Positions 43,331 to 54,575 of a DNA stretch of 64,000 bases are shown in pieces. Below the pieces are notes generated by a model. That model made no database searches and was not told the origin of the DNA. It was given only the letters and a program-made list of their open reading frames with translations. This stretch comes from Lumnitzera littorea (Eukaryota; Streptophyta; Magnoliopsida; Myrtales; Combretaceae). Made by a program: the position numbers and the translations under genes. Position 1 is the first letter of the stretch; the number at the start of each line of letters is the position of its first letter. Location of the stretch: positions 37,269,219 through 37,333,218 of the forward strand of contig JAMXBB010000011.1 in NCBI GenBank assembly GCA_024138015.1. Direction: 5' to 3'.

Positions 43331-44905
43331 TAGCTATCGAGCTGGATCTCACTCGTCTCCTCAACAAACCTCCCTTCATAGCTGGTTTCTCCTTTAGTCC
43401 ATTCTCTAGAGTAAAGACCCCTTCCCTCTTTACTACCTTTACATATAAGGCTTGGGATAATTCTTAGTTACCTATGCAAGCATTCACCCCCAATGGCATA
43501 GGAAATTTAGCCTTTAAAGGAGGAGGGAGGTGATCATTTGGAAGGTTGTTATGCTGGGTTACCCTAAGATGACATTAAAGGGAGACCATTAGTCAACTAA
43601 CATGAACTCTATGGTCTACCTAGTAATATTATCCTCATTACCAAGTTCCATGTTGAGTGTAATATTGCCTTTAAGTTGGATAACTTGGTTGTTGAATCCT
43701 ATGAGCTCATGATGGTAAGGCTTCAACCTTCACCACAACTTTAACCTCATCTAATCATACACTTGCATGAACAAGATATCTGCCTAACTTTTGGTATCTA
43801 CCATCACCTTTCGAATGTCAAACTCTACAATCTAAGCGTTAATGACCAAAGCATCTTGGTGAAGGTTCTCAATCCCCTTGAGGTCTTCTTCTAAAAAGGA
43901 GATAAAGGTGTCTACTCGAGGCTTATTCTCCCACAAGCTCAATACCTATTGATCTATTAGGGCATTAACCTAGCTTCAAGAGATTGGTTGGCTCTCAATA
44001 TAGGGACTCCCAATAATTATGTTGATAATGCCATTGGGGGCTTGATTATCATGGTAATTATTGTTGTTCTTATCTTGTTCTTAGTCCTCTTTTGCTCATT
44101 GTCTCTAAAGAGGTCAGTCAACATAATTGTTGGGGTCAGCTATGTACTCCTTAAAGTAGCCATGCTAAAAAGTATCCTCAAGTCCATTCTTTAGCTAGTA
44201 ACATTCATTGGTATTATGCCCTTATCCTCTATGGTAATCGCATTATTTCCTAGAATCTCAATGACTGGGATTACCACCCATCTTCTTGGGTAGGGTAAGA
44301 TCTAAATACCATGCATTTCCATGAAAATATCCCCTATAGTTTTTTGAGAGGAATATGCTAGACAGAGGCCAATAAGGGAGTAAATCACTTCTTCTCCTTT
44401 TATTCAACCTTTCCTTATCAACTTTGCACCTCATACGAATGTTGTCCTCCTAGTTGATGTAATTCTTAGCCTTATGCTTTAAAGGCTTATTTTTGTATAG
44501 AGATCGAAAAAATCTCCTGAGGGCCTTATACCCTATATGGTAGCATTGACTGCTACCCCCTGTCAAGCTAAGGTATCTCTGCCATAGCATTATTGAACTG
44601 CGATACACAATCGTAAAGAGTTTTGCCATTCGCCTGGCAGATAAGGTATAAGGATAAGGTATCCTTGAATGGAGGTTTACTTGCTTGGAAGTGTTGAGTA
44701 AATCGATAGGCAAGCTCATTGAAATAGAAAAAGAGTTTTGGGGAGGTGATTGAACCACATTCAAGCTACTTTTCACAATATGCCAAGGAAACCTTACATA
44801 TGACTACATCGCCAAGGACATACCAATTCATCGTGGTCCATATATGAAGTAGGTGGTCATTTAGACTACTAATGTCGTCGTATTGGTCTAATAACGATAG
44901 CTTGA
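43331..44905 (-). pseudogene. gag: Element 4 protease and central Gag
   Basis: Minus strand, capsid: LSLLDQYDDISSLNDHLLHIW, FNELAYRFTQHFQASK, VSQFNNAMAEIP (44905-44560). A decayed zinc-knuckle/linker follows to about 44000. Protease entry: FISFLEEDLKGIENLHQDALVINA. The active site reads MVDTKS followed by a stop and ADILF, so the Gly after Asp-Thr has become Lys. Gag begins beyond element 2 at 53285-53908. Confidence 0.75.
44901..44905. repeat. Target duplication of element 2, left (CTTGA)
   Basis: It pairs with CTTGG at 53285-53289 (one mismatch). The minus-strand Gag of element 4 reads continuously over the junction. Confidence 0.85.
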
Positions 44906-46846
44906 TGTAGACACCTCATTTTTTGCTCCCTCATAGTTTTAATTTTTATTTTTAGGGTTCTAATTTAGAAAATAACAAAAAAATTGAAAAATGATAAAAA
45001 GATAAAAAAAAAGTAGAAGATTTTTAGAAAAAGAAAATAAAAACTAAAAAAGAAAAAAATTCAAAAAGATTAATTGGATTGAGTTGGGATTATTGTTCTG
45101 AATGGATTTAATAGAATCGCGACTAAATAATTGTTGAAAAACACAAATCTAAAACGATAATATTAAATCCGTTAAGATAAAGATTTGGACAAATTCAAAT
45201 CTAGATTGGTCTTTATTAGTTTAGATTTGAAGCGATCTAAGAGATTCATTTTCAAGTTCTATAAATAAGGATCAAGTAATGAAAGGAAGAGAATCATAAA
45301 AAAAAAAAAAAAACATAGCACACACACAATCATTCTTGTACAATTCCAAATCCCCACACACATCCGAAACTCCACACCCTGGTACTTCCATACCCATGCA
45401 CATCTACTGTATAGTAGCACAACAACACAAACAACAGCACCCAATTCCAACCGCTCCATTTTCGTGCAACATGGCAACACACACTCAGCCCTAGTGTCCA
45501 CATGCGGTCCACTCTTAATAGTGAACAGCAACATAAAACGGCATGTGAAGTATAGTGATCTGCTCTATCTTATGTACGATCAAGTTGAGTTATTTATTTA
45601 TTCTTTTTATCTGTTTATCTTTTCTTTCTCTTGGTTTATTTGCTTATCATAGGTTTAGTTAATAATTACTAGTTGTCTTTAAGATATATAAAAGGAAAAA
45701 AAATTTAGCTTAGAAAATTATGCCTTTTCCAAACTTTTTTTTAAAAGCATTAGATCATTAGAATTTCCCAATTAGAAAAATATTTTTTTCAAAAGAAAAA
45801 GTAAAAATAATAATAATAACAAACCCTTTTTCAAACTAGGACATTTTTAGAGAATTTTCCATAAAATAAAATAAAAAAATCTTTAATAGACATATTTTCC
45901 ATACTTTATATATCTTTTGTATGATTTAGACATCTTTCGTATGTTTAGGCTTATTTTCCATGGTTTAGATATATTTTCCATAATTAGACATGGTTTAAAT
46001 ATCTTTTCCATAATTAAACATCTTTTTCATGGTTTAGATATATTTTGTATAGTTGAGCTTCTCTTTCATGATTTAAGCATATTTTCTATATAAAAGTTTT
46101 ATTATCTTAAAAATTTTATCAATTAGTTGTTTCTTTAAAAAAAAAAAAAAATCTTAATTTGAGACTTTTCAAAAATTAGGTTTTTAGGTTTTTTTTTTTA
46201 GTTAGGAATAAAAATTAGGCTTTTAGTGATTTTTTTTAATAAAAATAAAATAGTTAATAAAAACGTAAATCTGACTTGATTATTTCTTTATAAAAAGGAC
46301 CAACCTACTAAAGCTCTAAGAATGAACTACGAATGTTTAAACCTGACTACTGGGTACATAAGCACTTTTGAAACGATGTAAAATTTATAAAAACTTTAGT
46401 TTTTCATTTTTTGTAAATTATAACTCGAATTTATTATTTTTGTAAGATAAATGCAATTTAATTTATTTATTGGTGAGTGAATTTTTTGAAGTATTGAAAA
46501 GGGTTGTTTTGAAAAATAAGGCTTAATTTCAAAAAATTAATAGCGATACCCATAATGGTTTAATAGGGTAGCCCCAAACTTAAGAAATTTGGTTTCTTGA
46601 ATTCTTTTCAAAAAGTTTTCAAAACGTAGACTAATGGCTAAATTAAAATCAGTCTACTTAATTGGTTCTAGTTTAATTACCTTTCCCGATTTTACCAGGT
46701 GGTGACTCCAAAATTTTTCAAAATAAAGAAATCGATTTTTCTTTAACTTTAGTCGAAAGTTTAAACTAAATAAGCATAGGGTTTAGTTTAAATCAAGTTA
46801 AAGAAAATAAAATTAACATAAAGAGACCGAAAAATCAAGCTCAACA
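44906..46846 (+). repeat. 5' LTR of element 2
   Basis: TGTAGACACC to GCTCAACA. TATA box TATAAATAAGG at 45260-45270. PBS-like TGGTGACTCCA at 46700-46710. The minus open frame 45534-45259 looks like chance. Confidence 0.92.
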
Positions 46847-46849
46847 AAT

Positions 46850-46870
46850 TGGCGACTCCACGGGGATCTC
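46850..46870 (+). other. Primer binding site of element 2 (tRNA-Arg type)
   Basis: TGGCGACTCCACGGGGATC starts four bases after the LTR. It matches the complement of tRNA-Arg with one base missing and one substitution. Confidence 0.85.
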
Positions 46871-47037
46871 AAGAGAGCTAGCCACTTAAGTTTCCCGAAA
46901 TTAGGATTTATTTTTAAAAAAAAAATACTTAAGTAGATTATTTGTTTTATTTTATTTTATTTTTTATACTAACATATTTGTTGCAGCTGATCTATGGGGT
47001 TGTTTTGGGGTTTTTATTTTACTTTATTTTTCGCATC

Positions 47038-47235
47038 ATAAATTTGTGGTAAATATAGTCAAAACCAGGTCGTCTTAAGACCTTAGGAGGGGGTCCATTA
47101 TATAGGCTTCGGATGTTGCAAGGCAATCATCGTCCAAGATCGATCAAGCTACCCCACTCAAGTTTAAATGTGACAACGGAATTGTTACATTGAAAAATGC
47201 AATGGTTATAGAACTTCAACATCTTTAGAACCTAC
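47038..47235 (+). other. Conserved leader block shared with the Ogre-type element
   Basis: It aligns with 4560-4752 (shared AACCAGG, ACCTTAGGAGGGGG, GCTACCCCACTCAAGTTTA and ATCTTTAGAAC). Sequence on the downstream side diverges completely. Confidence 0.8.
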
Positions 47236-50200
47236 CCTAATTGTATCTACAAACCTTAACTAATGAATAAATAGTAATGAGTCGTGTTAACTAATGGTCG
47301 ATATTATGTCGGAATTCCCATATTATTCATATAATTTTCCATGTATATTAGTTCTATGTATAGGACTCATTCATTGTTTCCTTGTATTTTATTTTGTAAA
47401 TTACATCTTTGTAAATGTAAAAAATTTCCTTGTAAATTATATTTCTATGTAACATCTTATAATAATGGAATTTTGATTTGATTACAACCTTAAACACCTA
47501 ATATTGCTACATTACTATTTGATTGTTAATTCATTGCATTTGTGTGCCTTCATTTTTCCTTTTTTGTCCTTATCTTTATTCACCTATAAATATTCACGCT
47601 TAATAATTATGTCATAATTTCTAAAAGCTAGGTTTATAAATAGTCACATTTTGCTACCTTGTAAAATACCACACTTCTTTTGAAAGCTTGTTCTTAAGTG
47701 ATCAAAAATGAAAAGAAAAAAAAAAGAATCAATCTTATAAAATAATTTTAGGTAGTTGTCATTTCGCCAAGCACTCTGTAAGTTAGGAATATTCATTCTT
47801 TCAGATAGATTAGCACATTGTAAATAAGCTTTCTCATTTAGAACAAATAGGATTTAGAAATGATCTTTAGTTTCATTTAATAATAATCAAGCATAATGCT
47901 TGGCTCCTTTCCTTTATTCATATGTTGTATCCTTCACAATAAAAAAAAAAAAAACTTTTCTTTTTTAGAATATCATTCTTCCATTTCTTATTTATAAATA
48001 AGTCCTTTAATAGCATTCATTAAACTGTTGTTCCCTTTCAATAAAAATATAAATATATAGGCTTATATAAAGAATCCTAAGAAAGCATTCCCTTATTTAT
48101 AATTTGATCACTCAATCTCTATAACATAAAAACCCTAACTTTTTCTCTCTCTCTTTCAAAAAAAGAAAAGAAGAAAAAAAAAATTTGCTAATAGTTACAA
48201 ATCCTTATGCGGCTCAAGACAAACACAAGCCCATGGCTTGTTAGGGTAGCCAAACCAACTCAAAACCCCTAATCCATCAAGTCCAACCATGAATTAAGTC
48301 AAAACACGAAGCCATGAAACACCATCCTAAGCTTGATCCTTAATACAAAAAAAAAAGAGAGCAATTCATAATCCCATCCACCTCAAAAGACGTCGATGTT
48401 GGCCCATTCAACTCTAAAGAACTAGGCCTAAAATCACACATGAGAGCTATAGGGCATTTCGACTTGTAAGTTTGGGGCAATTTAAGCAAGAACACGAAAG
48501 GTTTAGGGCATTTGGTCTTTGAAATTTCATTTTGAATTCAAATCGAATGAAAGGGATCGTTTCACAATTGAGGCATGTTTTGAGGAACTGGAGGTAAGGT
48601 TAATCTCTACCCTGTGGCAAATCAATCCCCAAGTAGGGAATTGGTAACTCATTTTAAAAAGGTTTGGAATGAAAAGAGACAAACTATGTCCTATACACTA
48701 ACCCTTAATACTTTAAGAGATGAAAGACATCATGGTGAGGATATTTCGAACTTACTCCTTAAAGAAAGCCCATTTTGAATTTGATACACAAATTGAAATG
48801 AAGTTAAGCATTTATTTTCAAATCTCAAACACAATTATCCTTTGTTAACCCCGTTAAACTAATTTGGAGTACTTTTAAATGTAAACCCTATCAAGAACTA
48901 CCCTACAGTAGGGTAATTCAAAAGTTAGGATCATTGATTAAGAGAGAAGGATAAAACTGGTCTGTGCTTACCATAGTAATAATAAATCAAGGATAACTTT
49001 TGTTTTCAATAAATTGTTCCCTTTGAAGAAGAGCTAATACTTTTCCAAATACCTCAAGACCACACATACTTTACCCAAGCCCATACACTCGGAACCTATG
49101 GATTTAAGGCCTTGATTCATCTAAAGACAAAAACTTGACAAAATAGATTATTAATTTTAAGGAGAGAAAAGAAAAGAATAATGGGGCAAAGTAAACAAAA
49201 GCAAAAAAAAAAAAAAAAAGAGAGAGAGAGAGAGAAAGAAAGAAAAATAGAGAAAAGAGGAAAAAACTAAAAAGAAAGAAAAAGGAAGAAAGACTCGAAC
49301 ATCGAGCTTGAAAAAAGCCCTAACCAAAAAAGGCTCAGAAGCCCAAACTGCTCTAAAAACACAAGGTCCCAAATCACATTTTCAATCATAAACACAAAAC
49401 CCTATATTCGTTTTAGAGTCACATTCCCAACCACAAACAAAAAACCCCATATTCACTTCAAAATCACACTCTAAATCACGAACACAAAACCTTCCTATCC
49501 ATCTTGAATCACACAAGACCTCCCTACCTACAATACTTCCTTACTCAAAGCTCTTCAGATCTTAAAGAAAAATTTGTGTAAGATAAAAATTATTTTTGAA
49601 ACTAAAGCAAGCATACATATAGCTTCCACCTAAGGGTTCTTAACTTGTACACCCTGATTAGATAAAAATATTTCTTTTAAAATAGGCCCTCTTATTAATC
49701 TCTTTTGAAACCATTTGACCAAAAGCCCAATGCACAATATTGAACCCAAAAAGACCAAACGAATTCATCAAGGTATATCACTTGTAAACTAGACTATAAT
49801 TTTTGGAATAGTAGTCAAGAGTGAAATCTAGACCAAGAGTGCACAAGGAAACCCTCTTCAACTAGACTAATCATGAGTTACCTTTTTCTAAGGAAATAAA
49901 TGTTTAATAAGGCCTAACCAAGAAGCTCAATATCAGGGCCGAAAACTAGGATGGATATGAGATGCCCCACATGATTACTAAGGAAGGGTATGGTTATAGC
50001 ACTTGTTTCTTAAATAAGAATTTTTATCCATTAGCAGAGCTTCAAAAAAAAAAAGACAAAAGAAGAAAGAAAAAAGAGAGAGAAAGTAAAGGCTTATCAC
50101 AAGTTTTTCCATTCATTTTCAAGTTCATGTTAACTTAAGTAGCCAAATTTTGGAATTCATGTCATTTACTTTTAAGTCATTCTCCCTAATGTAGTTTCTG

Positions 50201-50340
50201 ATGCCCATTAATTCTTTTTCAAAATAAGGAACCTTATCCTTAATGCCTTTTTTTTGTTATAAATGATTTTCACCAAAATTCCTTGTTTATAAATTTCTCA
50301 AGTCTAGAGGTTTTTCAAAAAGTTACATCCCCCAATTTTG
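47236..50340 (+). other. Interior of element 2 without coding capacity
   Basis: About 3.1 kb with only short chance frames. Purine-rich runs occur at 48150-48185, 49197-49300 (including a GA microsatellite) and 50044-50090. No gag, pol or captured host gene was recognised. Confidence 0.65.
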
Positions 50341-50345
50341 CTTCT

Positions 50346-51200
50346 TAAGGTTCTTAGCTAGCCCATAGGGCGCTTGCCCTTCATCCATTCTCTTTAGAGT
50401 CTTAGCTAGCTCAGAGAGTGCTTTACCCATTCACTTAGGTTAGTTAGCTCAGAGGAGTGCGAACAGGTTTTCATTTAGGGTCTTAGTTAGCTCAAGAAGC
50501 GCTTTGCCTATTCACCTAGGTTAGTCAACTCAGAGAAGCATGGCTAACTTTTCATTTAGGGTCTTAGCCAACTCAAAGAGCGCTTTGCCCATTCACCTAA
50601 GTTAGTCAGCTTAGAGAAGTACGGCCAAGTTTTCATTTTGGGTCTTAGCTAACTTTAGGAATGCTTTACCCATTCACTTAGGTTAGTCAACTTAGATGAG
50701 CATGATTGGGTTTTCATTTAGGGTCTTAGCCAACTCAAGGAAGGTTTTGCCCATTCACCTAAGTTAATCAACTCAGAGGAGCATGACCAGGTTTTCATTC
50801 AGGGTCTTAGCCAACTCAAGAAGTGCTTTGCCCATTCACTTAGATTAGTCAGCTCAAAAGAGCACAACTAGGTTTTAATTTAAGGTCTTAATCAGCTCAA
50901 GGAGTGCTTTGCCCATTCACCTAGGTTAGTCGACTTAGAGGAGCACGGCTATGTTCTCATTTAAGATCTTAGCTAATTCAAGGAGCACTTTATCCATTCA
51001 CTTAAGTTAGCCAGCTCATAAGGCACTACCTTCCGTTTAGTATCTTGTAGGTTAGCCAGCTCACAAGGTGCTATCTTCCCTTTTAATATCTTTTGGGGAC
51101 TTAGTTAACTCAAGAAGTACTTTGCCCATTCACTTAGGTTAGCCAACTCATAAGATGCTACTCTTCTTTCAGTACTTAAGGTTCTTGCTAGCTCATAGGA
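50346..51200 (+). repeat. 81-bp tandem repeat array in element 2
   Basis: Unit starts (GGTCTTAG or close) lie at about 50398, 50479, 50560, 50641, 50722, 50803, 50884 and 50965, exactly 81 apart, with a degenerate start near 50349 and irregular units after 51040. Each unit contains AGCTCA, GCGCTTTGCCCATTCACCTAGG and TTAGTCAGCTCAGAGGAGC. It is homologous to the array in element 1. Confidence 0.93.
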
Positions 51201-51380
51201 GCGATACCCTTACCACTTTTCTTTTTGAGTTTTTATCACCAAATCCCCAACGGACTAGGCCTAAAATGGATAGCTAACTAGTTATAGTGCTTCTTAGGAC
51301 TGAGGCATCCTCAAGGCAAAAATATTGTCTTCTTTTTTTCAGTAAAATTTTACTTAAACTTCACCACAAAAAGGAGTAGC

Positions 51381-53284
51381 TATAGATACCCCGTTTTTGC
51401 CTCTTGTAGTTCTAATCTTTGTTTTTAGGGTCCTAATTAGAAAATAACAAAAAAAAATGAAAAATGATAAAAAGATTTAAAAATAGAAAATTTTCAAAAA
51501 TAAAAAATAAAATAAAAACTAGAAAAGAAAAAATTCAAAAAGATTAATTAGATTAAGTTGTCATTATTGTTCTGAATGGATTTAATAGAATCGCAATTAA
51601 ATACTAGTTGAAAAACACAAATCTAAAACAATAATATTAAATTAGTTAAGATAAATATTTGGACAGATTCAAATCTAGATTGGTCTTTATTAATTTAGAT
51701 TTAAAGTGATCTAAGAGACTCATTTTCAAGTTCTATAAATAGGGAATGAACAGCGAAAGGGAGAGGATCATAAAAAAAATAAAAACATAGTACACACACG
51801 ATCATTCTCATACAGTTCCCAATCCCATATACAAGTCCCAAACTCCACACCTCTTTACTTCCATACTTACGTACGTCTATAGTATAATAGCATGACAGCA
51901 TGGACAACGGCACCCAATTCTAATCACTCCATCCTTGCACAACGTGGCAACACACACCTGGCTCTAGCATCCATACATGATCCTCTCTCAACAGTAAACA
52001 ACAACATAAAACGGTACGCAAAGTATAGTGATCTACTCCTTCTTACGCATGATTAGGTAAGTTGAGTTGTTTATTTATTCTTTTTATTTGTTTATCTTTT
52101 CTTTCTATTGGTTTATTTACTTGTCATAGGTTTAGTTAATAATTAATAGTTGCCTTTAAGATATATAAAAGGAAAAATATTTTAACTTAGGAAATTATGC
52201 CTTTTCCAAACTTTTTTTTAAAGCATTAGGTCATTAGAATTTCCTAATTAGAAAAATACTCTTTTCAAAAGAAATAATAATAACAACAAACCCTTTTCCA
52301 AACTAGGACATTTTTAGAGAATTTTTCATAAAATAAAAAAAATCTTTAATAGACATCTTTTCTATAGTTTAAACTTCTTTTTCATGGTTTGGATATCTTT
52401 TTCATATTTTAGACATATTTTCCATCATTAGACATTTTTTCTATGGTTTAAATGGTACATCTTTTGTATAGTTGGGCTTCTCTTTCTTGATTTAGGTATT
52501 TTTGTATAGTTAAGCATTTTTCCATATAAAAGTTTTATTATCTTAAAAAAATTTATCACTTAATTGTTTTTTTTCAAATAAAAATCTTAATTTAGGACTT
52601 TTTAAAAATTAGGATTTTAGGTTTTTTTTTTTAGTTGGGATAAAAATTAGGCTTTTAAGGATTTTTTTTAATAAAAATAAAATAGTTAATAAAAACATAA
52701 ATTTGGCTTGATTGTTTTCTATAAAAAGTACCAACTTGCTAAAGTTCTAAGAATGAACTATGAACGCCTGATTCTAATTAGTAAATACGTAGGTATTTTC
52801 GAGACGATGTAAAATTTATACAAACTTTTATTTTTCATTTTTTGTAAATTATAGCTCGAATTAATTATTTTTGGAAGATAAATGTAATTTAATTTAATTT
52901 ATTTACTAGTGAGTGAATTTTTTAAAATATTTAAAAGGGTTGTTTTGAAAAATAAGGCTTAATTTCGGAAAATTAATAGTGTTACACATAAAGGTTTAAT
53001 AAGGTAGCCCTTAACTCAAGAAATCTAGTTTCTTGAATTCTTTTCAAAAGGTTTTCAAAACATAGACTAATGATTAAATTAGAATCAATTCGCCTAATCG
53101 ATTCTAGTTTAATTACCTTTTCTAGTTTTACCGAGTGGCGACTCCAAAATTTTTCAAAATAAAGAAATCGATTTTTTTTTTTAAATTTAGTCAAGGGTTT
53201 AAACTTAATAGGCATAAAGTTTAGTTTAAATCAAGTTAAAGAAAATAAAATTAACATAAATAAACTAAAAAATCAAGCTCAACA
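51381..53284 (+). repeat. 3' LTR of element 2
   Basis: It begins TATAGATACC, with A where the 5' LTR has G, and ends GCTCAACA. TATA box at 51734-51744. PBS-like TGGCGACTCCA at 53136-53146. A purine stretch AAAAAGGAG precedes it as polypurine tract. Confidence 0.92.
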
Positions 53285-53908
53285 CTTGGCATTAGGTAGA
53301 AGAACTTCTCGTGCTGCCCTAGTGAAGGGAATCTTATTATTGGAGTCCTAGGTGACATCATTGGCTCCTTTGCTATCCTGCTTCTCAAAAAGCCTTTTCA
53401 CCATTTTTGGTAGCTTATTGATGTTCACGTTATCAACAGGATGATAAGACTAAGCTACAAACTATTCTAGCATTTCATTTCCCATAGTTACCATAGGTTA
53501 GCTATGTAAAACAACTCTATTAGGGGATTCAACAACTTGCTCTTTTCTAGTAAGAGCGTGATTATAGTTTATTAAAGGTCACACCTAGCGATCTCAAGCT
53601 TATGGAAGCAGTGGCGATGTATAGCTTTTCCCTTATCATGGTAGCAATGGATTTCACCTTTTCTCACCATCGGGCTAATAAACAGAAGCTTTCCATCAAG
53701 GATGGCATGTTGTTTGCCTTGCTTGACTTGTTAAGCTCAAGCACTTTAGCTTGCAAGACCTCATTTTGAGCCTTAGCTAGCTTATTCTCTCTCTCAATTC
53801 TAACATTCTCAACCTCTATGTTAGCATTCTTAGCCATTAGGTCATGGTACATTTTGTCCATATTTGTTGGTCATTGTAGGTCGACGGTGGGCTAGTTTTA
53901 GCTGCCAT
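53285..53908 (-). pseudogene. gag: Element 4 Gag, N-terminal part
   Basis: The minus-strand ATG at 53908 begins MAAKTSPPST. A coiled-coil stretch follows (53861-53664: MAKNANIEVENVRIERENKL, AQNEVLQAKVLELN). A degraded linker ends with SKGANDVT and FTRAAREVLLPNA at the element 2 junction. Stops and frame changes are present. It continues at 44905. Confidence 0.6.
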
Positions 53909-54010
53909 TATCAACACTTATGGCCTAGTTATAAGCAACATTGGAAGTTTCAATGGGGTTTCTTGCTCTTATTACTGTCATGAAAATTTGGATTAATAAG
54001 GTCTAATTTC

Positions 54011-54033
54011 CTATAATCGGTGCCAAATGTCGT
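54011..54033 (-). other. Primer binding site of element 4
   Basis: The minus strand reads ATTTGGCACCGATTATAGG, close to the TTTGGCGCCGACTGTGGGG-type primer site common in Tat/Athila elements. It lies about 15 bases after the LTR end. Confidence 0.55.
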
Positions 54034-54044
54034 TTATAGAATTT

Positions 54045-54575
54045 TGTTGGTAGAGTTACAATGTGGGCCTTCAAACATGTTCAATAGGACCTACAAAACA
54101 AATTTCAATTAATGGAACAACTAAAGTTGTACAGTGGGTCCACTTCGATGCTTAAATTTGTAAGGGAAGTATGAAAGGTAGTAAGGCAATAAGAATATGT
54201 ATGTAGATGAGCCTTACTAATGGAGAAGTACCCTTATTTATAGTGGAGGCTCTTGAGATATTTTAGGAAAGGGGGTAAGGATAAATCTCATCACATTAGG
54301 AGATTGGATCTTCTAGCAAATGTAGATCTTGACAAATTCAAGGCATAATTAGGACAACTAGCTTTCCTTTCTAAAGATCATCTTCATGTGTGAATGAGCT
54401 TCAATCACTAACTAAGCTCTTTAGCAAGTTATCCAACTTCTAAAATGTTGGGCACAATCCTGAAACAAGTGCTTCAAAACTTCAAGGGATTGGTCTAAGC
54501 TACAAGGAGCTCTAATCGATGAGAGCTTGATCTGAAGTTTTGAGGATTCCAAACAAGTCAATCATGGCACTTACA
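54045..54575 (-). repeat. 5' LTR of element 4
   Basis: On the minus strand the proposed LTR runs from TGTAAGTGCC to CTACCAACA, about 531 bp, with a TATA box (TATAAATAAGGG, plus 54231-54242). The start is inferred from the TG end only; no partner LTR was found at the left end of the element. Confidence 0.55.

Larger units (their letters stand above)
44906..53284 (+). mobile_element. Non-autonomous Ogre-related LTR element (element 2)
   Basis: It is 8.4 kb with LTRs of 1941 and 1904 bp but no gag or pol in its 4.5-kb interior. It shares with the Ogre-type element 1 the LTR start TGTAGACACC, U5 end (AAATCAAGCTCAACA versus AAATCAGGCTTGACA), tRNA-Arg primer site, a 190-base leader block, the 81-bp 3' UTR repeats, and the polypurine tract. 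It therefore fits a large derivative (LARD-like) mobilised in trans by Ogre proteins. The mobilisation is an inference. The LTRs differ by roughly 12% by eye. It is inserted in Gag of element 4. Confidence 0.85.
29760..54575 (-). mobile_element. Tat-lineage Ty3/gypsy element on the minus strand, split by two insertions (element 4)
   Basis: Three minus-strand pieces join into one element: 54575-53285 (5' LTR, primer site, gag start), 44905-42048 (gag, protease, RT, RNase H) and 31646-29760 (second RNase H, integrase). Reading continues across both gaps: NAK/LSLLDQY over element 2 and the RNase H MLKYALEL over element 3. The junctions carry CTTGA/CTTGG and CATAT/CATAC duplications. Without the insertions it would be about 6 kb. 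The 3' LTR was not found, so its left end is truncated near 29760. Heavy decay in all parts makes it the oldest layer of this block. Confidence 0.85.

Noticed and set aside
49157..49372. Minus-strand frame rich in Phe and Leu that looks like a membrane protein
   Set aside because: It is the complement of a GA-rich microsatellite stretch in element 2.
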